Shown here: positions 11,100 through 25,015 of the stretch, piece by piece
Layout: each line of letters opens with the position of its first letter
Position numbering within the stretch: position 1 is the stretch's first letter
NCBI GenBank assembly: GCA_026724425.1
Contig: JAIUCV010000003.1
Coordinates: 44,107,283 to 44,171,282, forward strand
Reading direction: 5' to 3'
DNA from: Erythrophleum ivorense
Lineage: Eukaryota; Streptophyta; Magnoliopsida; Fabales; Fabaceae
Length of the DNA stretch: 64,000 bases
Made by a program: the position numbers and the translations under genes
The notes under the pieces: model-generated
Told to the model about the DNA's origin: nothing
What the model saw: only the letters and a program-made list of their open reading frames with translations
Database searches by the model: none

Positions 11100-13195
11100 A
11101 AATTGAAATAAAGATGGACAAAAATTTGAAGAATATATAATGGGTGGAAGGGCTAAAACTTTGAGTATCTGGTTGTTGGATTTTATCTATTCCAATCTTG
11201 CAGATCAATCCCTTTTCATAAAATTGTGTAAATCAAACAATTTTTGTTTTTTTGGCTTTTAGAACTTGTTTCAAGAATAATTTCTTCAACCAATTTTATT
11301 TTGTTCCTTGTTTTTAAAGTTGTTTTCAGAACAAAGTTTCCAAACGTTTTTTCAACAATTGTTCATTGATCTTATAATAACAAACATGATAATATTTGTT
11401 CCCACCTGAAACCTGTTCAACCTTCTTAGATATGGCAAAGCAAGTAGAAAAGTGCAAAAAGTCAAACAGAACAATACTGCTGCACCACTTAATCTACTTT
11501 CTTTTCTTAGGTTTCCTTTTTAAATTGAGAAGGATATAGTTGCCATGCATGATATTAAATTTTGGACAGATTGGGTCAAATTTGCATGAATTCAAGCTGT
11601 GATGAGTTGCAACAATGGTGTCTGTTATTATTTCTTTTAGTATCATAACATGTTGACTTTTGACTTTTATAACGAAAAAGGGAAGAAACTTGAGATTTTA
11701 TAGTTGCAACTTAATTTAAGTTCGAAATCCAACCTGCTGTCATTATCAACAAAGTATTAATCAGTCAACCAAACCACATAGCCTCCCTAATCCAATGATG
11801 AAACAGTAAATTTTGTCATACATGCCCAAGTTTCTATGGTAAGTTACATCGTTGATTTCCTCCTTTTGATCTCTAACAACACCATGAGTGCAAACATAAG
11901 GTTTCCCGAGTGGACTCTTGCAACTTGTTTCCTCAATTTCACACCCATAACCTTTTTGAAGTATGTTTTAACAATTGACAAGTCTAACTCACCCACAACT
12001 GACACTAAAAAGCAATCTCTATTTAGTTAAAACAAGCAATTGGTAATAATTTATTATCTTCGTTTGTGTTCTCTTATATTCACCAGGCAGCTATATTTAT
12101 GTTCACCAGGCACAGAACCTCCTTCCTGTATGTTCTCTCATACTCCCCCACCTAACACAGAACCTCCTTCCTCCTATCTCATATTCACTAGGCAGCTACA
12201 ATTATGTTCTCAGGTGGAGGGGTTCCCTTTTGCACAGAAGGTGCTGGGTTCTCTCTCAATGCAATTACTCAATGAAACAAATATTAAATTCACAGCTTTC
12301 TTTTTCACAAAGACTTTAGGGGCAAGAATTACATATTTCAAGTTTTAACCTTATATTTCCAGGAAAGCCAACATCAAATTCCTTGTAATCCCTTATAATC
12401 AACACCATTCTAACATGTCTGGTTTAGAACTCAAATGGAATCCAGCATCACCAAAATCACTCCACTTCCAGCAAAATTCTATACAAAAGCAATCATCTTT
12501 AACAGGCAGCCATAAAATATGTATAAATATATAGGTGCAAATTAGATGCAAATTAGCAAAGCAATCATCTCTAACTTGGCTCTTTCCTTGGTTTCTATTG
12601 CAATCTAACTAGTTTCATTGGGCGAATGGGTAATTGGGGGTCAGATTCATGGAGATATTCTAATTGGCGTTACTATTCTTTTTGGTGAAAGAAAAGGCAT
12701 TGTATGACAAAGGGTTTGATGATGAAAATTGCCACTTTATTCTTGCAAAAGGATTGACCATACTTAGTACTGTACTGTACTCTACCCCAATGCCCTGTGC
12801 CCACCTTATGCACACTCACAATACAAAATGGCAGAGCACGGCAAACCACAAACAAGCAATACTAAGCTATTCAAAGACAAAGATTAATCTGAAAGGCGCC
12901 ATATTGATTAATATTATAAGCACAGCGTAAATGTTAATGGAAATTTTGTTCATATCTGAGAGCAACATTCATATACAAATGGTGAAAAGTAGAATTCTAA
13001 CAGTAAGATAGATTCACTCAAATGAACTAGAATTCTAATTTTCCATATGCATCTACCCTCAAACGAACCATATTCCCTCACATGGGAACAACAAGACAGA
13101 TTCACCTCTGCAAACCAAAGAATCGAAGCAGAAAACTAACTCAGAAGACCAAACTAACGCAGTGAAATGGACGAGGGAGGGGGATCGAACTCTTA
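11100..13195. other. Intergenic or intronic, short direct repeat
   Basis: Mostly non-coding. At 12072-12209 an imperfect direct repeat is visible: ATATTCACCAGGCAGCTA at its start and ATATTCACTAGGCAGCTA near its end, with CACAGAACCTCCTTCCT present twice in between. No protein-coding signal was recognised. If the minus-strand segments on either side form one gene, this is a long intron. Confidence 0.4.
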
Positions 13196-13345
13196 CCTAT
13201 CCTTCAAAACCAAAAGGTTCTGCCTCATTAAAAATGACGGGGGCCAAGACGCAACTGTGGGCGGAGGGATGGAGCAGCTATTCTTCGAGGATGGAGATGG
13301 ATCTTCGCGTTTTTCCTTTGCTAAAAATTGGTATGAGATTTTATC
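13196..13345 (-). other. Possible first exon of a minus-strand gene
   Basis: A relatively GC-rich patch ends (minus strand) in a strong donor (AAGGATAG then GTAAGAG at 13189-13195). An ATG near 13231 opens MRQNLLVLKD up to the donor, and the same frame stays open upstream for about 40 codons without another ATG. It could be the 5' UTR and first codons of the gene whose segments lie at 10842-11069 and further left, but the reading frame does not join simply to 11069. Tentative. Confidence 0.2.
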
Positions 13346-13409
13346 AGAATTTAATCAAGTATAATCCCAATTTTCAAAATTTGATTAGATTGTATAAGTA
13401 ATAATAAAC

Positions 13410-16375
13410 TTATAATATATTACACTAATTTATATAATCAAATCTTATGCGATGTAATAAAAGGCCCAAGAGAAAGATATGGTATGGTGCTCACAGATCT
13501 CAAGGGTTCAAGCCCATTTTACAGCCCAAATCTAAGAGAAAACCCCAACGCATTCAGTATAGGTATATCTTCACTTAGTTCCTTTTTCTCTGAAATTGAA
13601 CCCTTAATTTTAATTTTGTTCATTTTGAGGAAGGCTTTTATAATTTTGCTTGCATTTTAATCACTATGACTTTATTTAATTCTAATTTAATTTTACAAAT
13701 TTATGTGGAAATTTTAATTTTGCATCAAAGATTCAAGAATTCAATAATCATAATTCAAATTTTAGAGTTCCTATTTCAATCTCATTCTATAAGTTTATGA
13801 ATTATCCTATATTTACATTTTGTTTATGCTTGTTCTTCACTATTTAAGCATTCTATTTATTCAGTGCTTCAGCCAATGAATTTAAGTCTATCTTAAACAA
13901 TTCTAAATTTTATATACAAAAATTATAAATTTGATAAACTTAAGGGATTAAAATATTTTTACTTTTTGATATGGGCTTATAACATGGGAGAAAAACATTG
14001 ATATCCTATAAACATTTTCATTTTTATACATATTTAGAAGATATTTTGTATAATTTTAAACAATTTATTAAAATCATAATTAAAATACTTCAAAGAAATG
14101 AAAAAGTATTCTTTTTTTTAAAGAAATTCTTAGATACACTTAGTATATCATATGATTTATATTCTACCTCAGAGAAAAAGGCTAAAGATATGTTTGATGC
14201 ATTATACTAAGTCTGATAATATAAGTCAAAATAATATATTATAAATTTATGATTTATTTAGTACAAATAATATATTGTATAAATTTATATAACAAACTTC
14301 TCTTTTACATAAAAAAGACATAGAATATAATCAAACATTAAGAGGTGAAATTATGCTTAATTAGATTTTGATGCATGAGGTCTTATAAATACTTTCGCTT
14401 TCCAACTTTCACTTGTAAAGGTATTCATGAGTCGACACAAATTGAGTTTTGGCCTAGTTCAATTCTTGGCTTGGTTTTATGCTTGGCTTTTTTTTTTTTT
14501 TTAAGCTCAATGCTCATATTCAACTTAACTTGATTTGGTTTAATACTTAAAATTTTAAAAGGTCAAGCCAAATTGGTCAATATAGCTAACTTGGTGCTTG
14601 GCTTAGTTCAATACGACCAATAGAAGTATTAATGGGTTAGGTATTAGCCTAATTTAGTGTTTGATCTAATTTTACATTAAGTTTCTTTTTCTAAGCTCAG
14701 TGTCAGGTGTGGGTTGATTCAGTTTAGTATTGAGTCAATTTTTTAAAAAAATTTAGTAAAAATTATAAAATGAACCTTAAAAAACTTCGTACAAGTCTTT
14801 ATAAAAAAATTAATAAGACTAGATCAACCTAATCCAAATTAGTTAATATGATTAGCTTGACCTGATCAATTGGTCCACCCTAAAATACCCATTTTGTTTT
14901 TGGGACTTGATCCAACTCGCCTCTATATGTATAGGTTGAAGATGATGTGATATATGAGAATGGTGAAGAAGCACATAATATAGGGTTCTAATTCTTCTTC
15001 TTCTTCTTTTTAATTTCTCTTATCTTTTTCTTTAAAATGATAAAAGGATATTTAAAAATAATAATATAACACAATAAATTTTAATAAATATAATATACTT
15101 TTAAGTAAATGATATTTTTGTTAAAATAGTTAATTTCTATTTTTATAGTGTTATACAATGTATCAACAAATGTAAGATAATATTATCTTATATAATATTA
15201 TACTTACTATTGTATAATCTTAAAATTATATCAAATTTTATACTATTAAACTCTATCCTATATAATATACCAAACAAGTTCCAAATGACATAAAATAGGA
15301 TCTATATAATAAATTTCTCTCCTTGTTAAAGTATAGGTGGGATCCAACTACTAAATAAAGTGTTTTGATAAAGACAAAAAAAAGGAATTGGAGAAAAAAA
15401 ATTATGTCTTGATGAAAAAGTAATTATGTTTATAATTTTATTTTGTGTCACTAGACACTTTTTTATTAGGTAAAATATAAATAAGGTAAGTCAAAGAATT
15501 TCTCCTGTCTTTGTATTCAATGGGCCGTGGTGGTAGGCGCCCGCTACAAATGCCGGGCTCAAAAATCGATCTCATAATTAATAATTAGATAACCATTGAC
15601 AACGCTCGTATTCCTTGCCAATTGTTTGGTCCACGCCATTTAATTTGTACTCAAATTTTCTTTTTCGAGTACAATTTTTCATTTTTTTTAGACCACACTA
15701 AAAATTAGCGAGTCTCATTATAAAAGATAAAAAAAATATTATACTATTTACAAATTATGGACCATAAATTAAAACTTTATTTTTATATATGTTAATTTTT
15801 ATAAGGTCTAGAATGTCAATAACGCAATTGCAATTGATTTGGCATTTCATTCACGCATGACAAAAAACATGCGAGTGTGGTTCAACCCCAAATAAATATG
15901 AAAACAAAAGAAAGTGTTAAATAGGTATAATTTATCAAAATTATTAAATTAACCAATTAATAACAAAGTGATAATGTAAGTGTACAAAATGAACTAGGCA
16001 CAAGCTAAATGCAATGATGAAATAATATAAATAAATATTTAAATATAATAAAAATCAATTTTAATAAAAAAATGTTGAAAAAGGATCTCAGCACTATAAA
16101 TTGAGCTTATCAAATCAGAATGAGAAGATTCAAAAGTCATTATAGCATATCGAAGAATAAAATGGTACAATTGCCACATAAGTCTCTAGTATTCTCTCAC
16201 TAGTCACTGCTTAGCGATGTGGATATCCTTTATCATATAGTGAAAATACTTCTTTAGTCAATTCCTCATAAATTTGTCATCCAAATTTGTGTCATGCATT
16301 TTCTTCTTTCAATAAGTATAGTGAGGACTTTATCGTTTGTCCTTAATCTCTTGCTAAATAGCAAGAAGTTAGTGA
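13410..16375. other. Intergenic, AT-rich, no gene recognised
   Basis: Long AT-rich stretch. At 14395-14900 there is a degenerate, wordy repeat (variants of TTGGCTTGGTTT, AAGCTCAATGCTC and TTGGTGCTTGGCTTAG), as often seen in old non-coding plant repeats. A similar texture appears at 58620-59470. The rest shows nothing I can name. Confidence 0.5.
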
Positions 16376-16379
16376 GAGA

Positions 16380-17270
16380 ATATGTCGTTTACTATTTTCA
16401 CCTTTTCTTGTGATGTTTTATTAAAATATTTTATTTATTTATTGTGATTTTATTTTTATATTTTAATTAAACAAAAAATTAAAAACTTAATTAAAACTAA
16501 ACATAATAAATATTTAAAATCATTTATTCATTTAAATAATATTAATTATGAAAACAAATATATACATCCTCTTTTTAGTAATTTGACAATAAAAGGTATT
16601 TCTTTTGAAAAATTTGCTAAACGCAATAATATTAAGAGTGATGATTTTATATTTTCAAGAATACATGATCTTAGATATGATACAATTGATTATTAAATAT
16701 AACTAAATATAGAATAATAATTTGCCTATTTTAATAGATTTATTACTATAATCATACTTCTTAATTACACAAAAATCAAATTAACTCTTTTAAGAACTAT
16801 CAATTATTAAATAAATTAATATTTTAAGTAATTTTTAATAAAATATAATTCTATATATTTAACTATTAATTATGTCATAATTAGAAAATATATATTTTCG
16901 AGAACATAAAATTATTACTTTAATATTAATAAAAGTATTCATTAAATAATTTTGTTAACCACAAATTACTTCTCTAGCATTGCCTCTCATAAAACTTTAT
17001 TTAAAAGAATAGTTTTCAAATAAACAAAAATCATTAATAATCCCAAAACGACTCTAAAACTTTGCAATTGCTTTTGGCTTGAAAACTCTGAAATGAAGAC
17101 AACATTATATGTTCTATGCGTTATTAATTGGATCTTGTATTTGAGAATAATACTTTGAGGCGCATACACGTAAACCACGATATTATCAAAATTTTGAATT
17201 TTCTTGCTCCAAGGCAAGTTTTATTCGCATGTGTAGCAGCAAAATTTGGTCAGGATCATTGCTAGAAACC
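16380..17270 (+). repeat. Upstream block shared by genes 2 and 3 (copy A)
   Basis: Similar in order and sequence to 29170-29740. The best-preserved part is 17080-17260 against 29525-29710 (shared words include AACTCTGAAATGAAGACAAC and CTCCAAGGCAAGTTTTATTC). The block lies about 0.8-1.7 kb upstream of each gene's start, so the tandem duplication that produced genes 2 and 3 included upstream and probably promoter DNA. Confidence 0.65.
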
Positions 17271-19773
17271 AAAACTATGTTTAGCTTTCAATCTCATCAA
17301 GAAAATAATATTAAAAGATTCAATAATATGATCCCACCTTATCATAGAATAACCTATGATAAATGAGCAAGCTTTAAAAGTCGGCCTAGCTTATCGTAAA
17401 TTAAATGCATATGACCTGTTGACGCCTTCCAATCTATTTAAGTGGCTAATTAAAGCCACTGACTGAAGCAAGTACTTCCAAATCCAAGCTTATCTAATAC
17501 TTTTCGGATAGTAGTGCATTAGAATAAATATTATATAATTTTTAAAAGAAAATTTAGTTTGAATACATATTAAGTAAATTTTAAGAGTGCTTAAACATTT
17601 TATAATTAAATCTTGGAGAAATTAAGGATATGTTTGATTTTTATTCTCAAATGCAATTTTTGATTTTTAAAAACAAAAGACCAATAAACCCTATTTAAGA
17701 GTGTTGTTTTCAATAATTGCATTTAAAAATAATAAATAAAATAGGCATTTTAATTTTACTCAAACCTTATTTGGTATGAGTTATATAAATGTAATCACAC
17801 AAAATAATTTTTATTTTTAAAATTACTTTTTTTTTAACTTTCTTCACTGTCATATCTTTTTAATATTTTACGTACTAAACAATCCTGCGTGTATGTTAGC
17901 AAACATAGATCACTTGTCGCTTTTCTGAACATAGAATAGTCAACGTCAATCTTAAACATTTATATGATAATAAAGCACCTACTGCGAGCCAAAAATAAAG
18001 AAATAGTCATAAAGCAATCCCATCATTTCGTGCTGAATTGGAACTCAAATTCCACGACATACAGTAGTAGAATAAAAAGTCTTGACATGATAGACCTTTT
18101 GCACATGCTTTCTCACTAGAGCTATGGGATTCAGAATCAAAAGTCTCACCATGATAAACTTTTGGCTTATGCTTTCCTACTTACCTTTGGCTTTGAGCTC
18201 TGCCAAGGATACCATCACATCAACTCAATCCATCAGAGACCATGAAACAATAAGCTCAAATAGCAGTGACTTCAAGCTCGGATTCTTCACCCCTCAAAAT
18301 TCCACAAGCCGCTATGTAGGAATCTGGTATCTTTCTGAATCCAATGTCATATGGGTAGCTAACAAGAACCAGGCACTGAGTGATACTTTTGGGATTGTCA
18401 CAGTCTCTAAGGATGGGAATCTTGTGATATTGAACAAACAGAATAAGAGTATTTGGTCTTCAAATGTCTCAAATATTGCAACCAATTCTACTGCAAAGCT
18501 TCTGAACACTGGGAATCTAGTCCTCCTTGATGACAACATAGGAGAAACTATATGGGAGAGTTTCCAAGATCCTTCTAATCTTTTAGTGCCAAAGATGAAA
18601 CTCAGTATCAACAAAATAAGTGGAGAGAGAGTGAAATTTACATCTTGGAAAAGCCTTTCTGATCCATCTATTGGATACTACTCTGCTTCTCTTGAACGCC
18701 CAGATGCTCCTGAGATGTTTCTCTGGTTTAATGGAACTCGCCCACACGCTCGAAGCGGTCCATGGAACGGTAGCATATTTATCGGGTGGTCGCCCAATAT
18801 GAGATCTGGATGGAGTATAGGAAATGAAGATGGAACTGTTTATCTAACTTACAATTTTGCAGATGAATCTGACTTTGGGGCCCTTGGCTTGAATCCACAA
18901 GGCCAATTTTGGATTGCATGGTGGAAAAACAGAATGGAAGTTTTCATGGCAGTGTCGAATAGCACTTATTGTGATCTCTATGGCATATGTGGGGTATTTG
19001 GAAGTTGTAATTCACAGAGTTCACCAATTTGTAGCTGTTTGAATGGGTATGAACCAATAAATTTAGAGGAATGGAATAGGCAAAATTGGACTAGTGGATG
19101 TATGAGGAGGAAGCCACTGCAATGTGAGGGGTTAAAAAATGGAAGTGAAGTAGAGAAAATAGATGGGTTTTTGAAACTTGAGAATATGAAAGTGCCAGAC
19201 TTTGGGGTGAAGTCAACTGCTATGAAAGGTAATTGTAGAACACAGTGCTTGGAGAATTGCTCTTGTGTGGCATATGCATATGATTTGAATGGCATTGGAT
19301 GCATGCATTGGAGTGGAGACTTGATTGACATACAAAAATTATCAAGTGGAGGGGTCGATTTTTACATTCGTGTGCTTTCTGCAAAACCCAGTATTTTTTT
19401 ATCCTTTTTGATGATCAAAATCTAATGTTTCATATTAGAAAATTTTCATCCAAGTTGGTTGACTTTTTAATATTAAATGTAGAAAAGCATTCAAATAAAG
19501 GACAAATCATTGCAATTTCGGTGACAATAGGAATGATTACCTTAGCTACATGTGCATATCTCTCGCGGAAATTGGCTGCTAAACATACAGGTATTTGTAA
19601 TAAATTATAGTTTCAATTCAATATTATTCACACTTTCTTATAGCTTGTTTGGATCAAACCATTTGAAAGGAAAATGGTTTTATACATGATTTCATCGATT
19701 ATCTATCTAAGTTTAGGAAGTTGTAACTGTGAATAGCTTATTTTTGCACGTGAAGATAGTATTAAAAATTGAA

Positions 19774-20262
19774 TGTCCAAGTTTAAACAAAGGGGACAAC
19801 AAACCACCCAAATAGTCACACACAAATGAAATCAAGTAATAAAAGTGGGAGAGTAGGTGGAACACATGAATTGTTCCACACTGAACTCCTTGGGAATTAC
19901 AAGAGGACCTCTTGACTTTGATCTAAAGATTTAAAATTTTCTCTTAATGTCACTCACCTTAAGCTTTACCCTATATATATTGGGACCCTAAAATTTCATA
20001 ATTGCTCACCTTTACATAATAGGAACCCTTAATAACTCCCCTTAAGTTGAAAACACTTAAAATTCAATAAAGCTCTTAAAAAAATAGGCACAACATCATA
20101 GCCACAGTCTCCTAGCACCACAACACTCTAGCCTCGAGTTCAACTCCCTAATTTGCTTCAAATGGGCATTGCAGCCATGGTTGCAACACCATAGCACCTA
20201 AGCATTATGTTGGTTTTTCCTTTAGTGTTTTTTAGATGGTTTTTCCTCAATTTTAAGCCACA
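19774..20262 (-). repeat. copia 3' LTR
   Basis: About 490 bp. Shares long runs with 24434-25015, for example ACACAAATGAAATCAAGTAA, and GGAACCCTTA followed by AACTCC. Ends with AATTTTAAGCCACA in both copies. Lacks the long GA run present in the other LTR. Outer borders were set by the TG..CA convention. Confidence 0.75.
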
Positions 20263-20599
20263 ACCTCTGCAAAAAATAATTCTCTTTAAAGATTGACATG
20301 GAGATTCAACACCTCCACTTAAAGCCTTAAATGTTAGTAAACAAATAGACACTTGGAGAAAATCCAAACAATGTTTGAACTTCTCCAATGGTAGCACCTT
20401 TGTCAATATATATTTGTTTCATTCTCTGATATATATAGATATATATACCTTCTATAACTTGATCTCAACTTATGCCATAAACTCTTGGATTTTGTGAAAC
20501 CTCATAATAATGTTTTAGTCCATGCATGATACATTTGTTTAATCTTTTATAAATCTATAGCATGATGACTATCGCAAAATAGTTGAAGGAACTCTTTTG

Positions 20600-23500
20600 C
20601 CAAATTCATCTAAGTAACCAACTTCTTCATCCACAAGGCCTTCTTCGCCACTTCTATAACTATTGTATATTCAGCTTTGATTGTAGACAAGGTAATCACA
20701 TTCCAAAGGGTAGACCTCCAATTGTTGGGACCATCTACTTGCATGAAAACATGTCTTGTGGTAGAGTTTTTATCATCCAGGAAATACGAAACATATAAAT
20801 CATACAAGTAAAGCAGCATTTTTCTTGATAGGAAAAAGAAAAAATTTATGTGAATGGTTATTGAATTGATCATAAAATAGATATTAGTTCTTGAATAGTG
20901 ATTCAATTAATCATAATAAAAGATAATTCTTAATTCAGTTCTCTATTATCAAAGAAAGACTCTAGTTATCAAATGATTGAATAACAAGGAGTAATTTACT
21001 TATGATACTTAATTGACATTCATAAAATGTATCTAATGAAATACGAGTTAAGCTACCTGCATAGTCCACATCTGTAAAGCTAATAAAAAAACCTCCATCA
21101 GTACCATATACAAATGCCAACATCATTTGTACCTCATAAGTATTGAAGCACTCATTTTACAATCTACCAGTGCTCCTTCTCAAGATTGTCCATAAAATTG
21201 CCAATCACACTCATAGCATGGGCCAAGTCCAACCTAGTGCATACCATAGCATACATGAGAGTGCTAGTTACATTGTCATATGGAATGCTTGACATCACCT
21301 CCACATCCTCCTTTATAATCGAGCATTATAAGATAAACATTCTAAAATGGCTTGGTAATCCAATAGAAACTAGTAAGCTTTATCCATACCATATCTCTCT
21401 AACATCTTCTAAATGTAGCTCTTCTATTAAAGCCATAGCATGCTACTTTTCTTATCCTTATTAATCTCCATCCTAAGGATCTTCTCTACTACACCAAGAT
21501 CTTTCATATCAAACTCTTTACTTAACAAGCACTTCAAATCACATATATAAATCATTCCTTTAGCAACTATTAACATATCATCAATATATAGTAATAAATA
21601 AATATAAGATTCATCTTCAAGAATTCTATAGTATACATAACTATCGAATTTACACCTAATAAAGCCAACACTCAACATATATGAATCAAACCTTTTGTAT
21701 CATTGATGAGGCAATTGCTTTAATCCATATAAGGAATTTTTTAGTTCACAGGCAAGATGTTCCTTGTTGGGCTCCTAAAATCAACCCTAGTTGCTTTATG
21801 AAAATTTATTGATCAAACTCACCATGGAAGAAGGCAATTTTGACATCCAACTATTCTAACTCTCAATCCAATTAGGCTATCAAATTCAAAAGCACCTTGA
21901 TTGATGTGTGCTTTACCATCGACAAAAATACTTTATTATAATCCACTTCTTCCTTTTGCAAATACTATTGACAACTAACCTCACCTTATAAAATACACGA
22001 TCCTCTTCTAATGAACCCTTTTTCTTTCAATAGACTAACTTACACCTAATCAACTTCTTACCCTTAGGAAGTATAAATAACTTCCACATCTAATTATTGT
22101 GGAATGACCCTATTTCTTCCACTATATCCTTTATTTAATTATCTCTTTTAAATTAGAAATTGCTTCCTAGAAAGAGTAAGTCTCACCAAAACTAGTTAGT
22201 AACTCATAAGAAGCAAAATCCTTAAACTCATACCTTATAGGAGGTTTGATATTTTGTGTGGGTCTGTCTTTGGCAATTTTGCAACCTTGCTATTGCTACT
22301 CTTTGGAAATATCTCAATCATCTAATTTAGCTAAGGGTAGCAATTGCACCTTAACATCGATGTCCCTAAACATGTCTTCTTAGTGGTTCACCTTCTTCCT
22401 TATCATTGCTTGTTTATTAAACACCACATCCTTGCTAATAATCACCTTTTACTTTTTATGATCTCACAGCCTATAACCCTTGATTCATTTTTCACAAGTG
22501 ATGAAGATGCATTTCCTAAACTTTAGATCTAGTTTAGATCTCTCATTATTGAAAATATGAGGATAAGTTAGATAACTAAAGATATGAAGCACTAAGTAGT
22601 CAACTTCGATCCAAACCACTCCTCTTTGGTATATTGTCCTTCTAATAGCAAATAAGGTAACTTGTCAATAATAAAATATGTTGTGTTTATTGCTCTCCCC
22701 AAAATTGTTTAGACAAGTTAACCTATACCCTTATTGACCATGCTCTCTTAAGCAAAGTCCTATTCATATGTTCTACTACCCCATTATGCTATGGGGTTTT
22801 AGGAAATTTGAAAATTATTTTAAACCCTTCCTTCTTGCAAAAGTTGTTGGACTCATTGTACTCATTTCTATTATTAAAACGCAAGCATTTTACTTACTTA
22901 AACCTTGAGAAGACCTTAAACTTATCCTTTAGCTGCTTAAACCTTAAATCTTAAGAAATACACCCAAGTCTTCTTATAGTAGTCATTTATGAAGCTAAGA
23001 CATTACATTGCTTCACTTTTTGTTGACATAGGGGTTAGACCATATACATCACTATACACATATTCTAGGATATCCTTATTATAGTGTAAGGATGTCTTAA
23101 ACTATACCTTGTTCCACTTACCAAAAATACAAAAACTCACATAAGTCAACCTTACACTACTTAATTCCTTTCACCAAGTTCCTTTTGTGAAGAACCCTCA
23201 TCCATTGTTCACTAATATGTCCCAATTGCATATGCTCTAAAGTAAAAGTATCTTTGTCTAACTATAAGGATATTACAGGTGCTTTACCATCAACCATGCT
23301 ACCATTGAGTCTATAAAGGTTGTTCTCCACTCGATTTCCCTTCATTACCATTAAAGTCCCCTTTGTAATCCTTTTAACTCCACTACCTCTAATTGTTAAG
23401 AAGTTGTGACTAACATTCTCCAACTAACTAATTAAAATAAGATTTTTCTTCAACTTCTAAATATGCTTCACATTGTCTAAACTTTTAAGCATTCTATCAT

Positions 23501-24300
23501 GCATCTTAATCTTCACTGTTCCAATCCCCATCACCCTTTAAGATGGTCTATATTACCTAATTAGCGATACTAACATCACATGGTTTATAAGAATCAAACC
23601 TTTCCTTGTGTGAAGTGTAAAAGTAAGAGTACAACAAATCTAAGATTCAAATAGAGCCATGCCTCCCTTTGTTTAACATTAAAACCACCAAGAGATCCTT
23701 TTCTTTAGGTGTTTCAATCACTACAATCTTTAAGTTATGAGTATTGTCCTTTTTTACCTTATTCTTCAATATTGGGTAATATCTTTTAAAGTGGCCCTTC
23801 TAGTGACTTTCACTTCTTCACCTTTGACTTTAATCTCCCCCTTAACTTCCTAGACCTTATTCTTCAATATTGGACAACAATGTTGTTGTCAGATGCCTAA
23901 ATGAAGGCGATAGAGAACATAGTAGCATGAACATGTTATCTTTGTCACTTATCTTCATAACTATATATAACAAATCACTAACTTTCTAATTAAACTCCAC
24001 AATCTCTTCCTTCATATTAGCTCCATTCTCTTATTAAATTTTGCAATGTGATCCCTTATTGAGTTAGCATGATATATCTAGATTATGATGAAGGCAATTT
24101 GATCTATATCTTTTTATTATTCTTCATCCATCTTATTGGGCTTCTTTCTAATAAGTTCCTAGTGAACCCTCAATTGAACCACTAAGTTTGATCTATATAT
24201 ATATATATACTTACATCTACCAAAGGTTGAAGTTGACTTTGTCATCAAACTTATCAAATTTTGTATAAGTATTTGTGTTGTTCATCTTCCAAGCCTTTGA
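20600..24300 (-). pseudogene. copia gag-pol, degenerate
   Basis: No single long frame survives. The order on the minus strand, from 24300 down to 20600, is gag, integrase, reverse transcriptase, RNase H, which is the copia order (integrase before reverse transcriptase) and separates it from gypsy. The longest readable pieces are an 83-codon reverse transcriptase stretch at 21427-21678 containing the YxDD box (YIDD) and a roughly 98-codon RNase H stretch at 20610-20906. In-frame stops throughout rule out a functional polyprotein. Confidence 0.75.
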
Positions 24301-24433
24301 ATTTTCATGGGAAAAGCTCCCATGTATATGAAATCAAAATTAATAATGCTTGATTAGAATATAAGGAATTTCAATCTGCCTTGTCAATTCAACACCTTAA
24401 ATTTGATAGTTAGAGCTTTAATATTGGATGTCA

Positions 24434-24504
24434 AAAATAAAATGCTTACATTTAAACAAATGAGATAGACAATCAACAAAACAATCACACACAAATGAAA
24501 TCAA

Positions 24505-24566
<62 letters not shown>

Positions 24567-25015
24567 TGCAACACAAGTTATTGTGGTTCAACCAATTTTC
24601 CCTACACTCACACTGATAACAATTTGTTCCACTGTGAACGTTTTGGGAATTACCAGAGAATTTGACAATCTCAATCTCAGTATTTGAATTTCTCTCTTAA
24701 TCTTACTCACGTTAAGGATTTCTTTATATACTAGGACCTTAAAATTACATAATTATCAACCTTTATATAATTGGAACCCTTAGGAACTCCTCTTAAATTG
24801 AAAATATCTAAACTTTAGGAAAGCTCTAAAAAATAATCACAAAACCATGGCAATGGTCTCTTAGCACCTTGGTGCTCTAACCTCAGGTTCAACTCCCCTA
24901 TTTTACTTTGAATGAATACTATGGCCATCATCTTGGAACACCTTAGTACATTAAGCATTATGTTATTTTTTCCTTTGTAGCCCTTTGGATGGCTTTTCCT
25001 CAATTTTAAGCCACA
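24434..25015 (-). repeat. copia 5' LTR
   Basis: Partner of 19774-20262, longer because of a (GA)n run at 24511-24562 and small indels. The adjacent inner sequence (minus strand) resembles the tRNA-iMet primer-binding site, which marks it as the 5' LTR. The two LTRs differ at many positions, so the insertion is not recent. Confidence 0.75.
24511..24562 (+). repeat. (GA)n microsatellite, about 26 units
   Basis: Uninterrupted AG/GA dinucleotides inside the copia 5' LTR. The 3' LTR has only a short purine patch (AAAGTGGGAGAGTAGG) at the matching place, so the run expanded after insertion. Confidence 0.95.

Larger units (their letters stand above)
19774..25015 (-). mobile_element. Ty1-copia retrotransposon in intron 2 of gene 2
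   Basis: Compared with gene 3, whose intron 2 is 199 bp, gene 2 has about 5.2 kb extra. The insert is bounded by two related repeats, 19774-20262 and 24434-25015, both TG..CA on the plus strand. Inside, minus-strand copia proteins can be read in pieces: gag with a degenerate zinc knuckle (about 23770-23815), integrase (HNGVVEHMNRTLLKRAW around 22740-22793), reverse transcriptase (YIDDMLIVAK in 21427-21678) and RNase H (ALSTIKAEYT near 20650-20700). A degenerate initiator-Met tRNA primer site (minus strand, ATATTAAAGCTCTAAC against the usual GTATCAGAGCTCTA) lies next to the 24434 repeat, which fixes the orientation. Many stops and frameshifts, so dead. Exact ends and target duplication are uncertain. 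Confidence 0.85.

Noticed and set aside
15520..15570. Possible tRNA-like stretch (GTGGTAGGCGCCCGC...)
   Set aside because: No T-arm GGTTCGAATCC motif and no acceptor stem pairing.
24511..24562. GAGA-element regulatory array
   Set aside because: It lies within a retroelement LTR and is absent from the sibling LTR, so it is better explained as a microsatellite.
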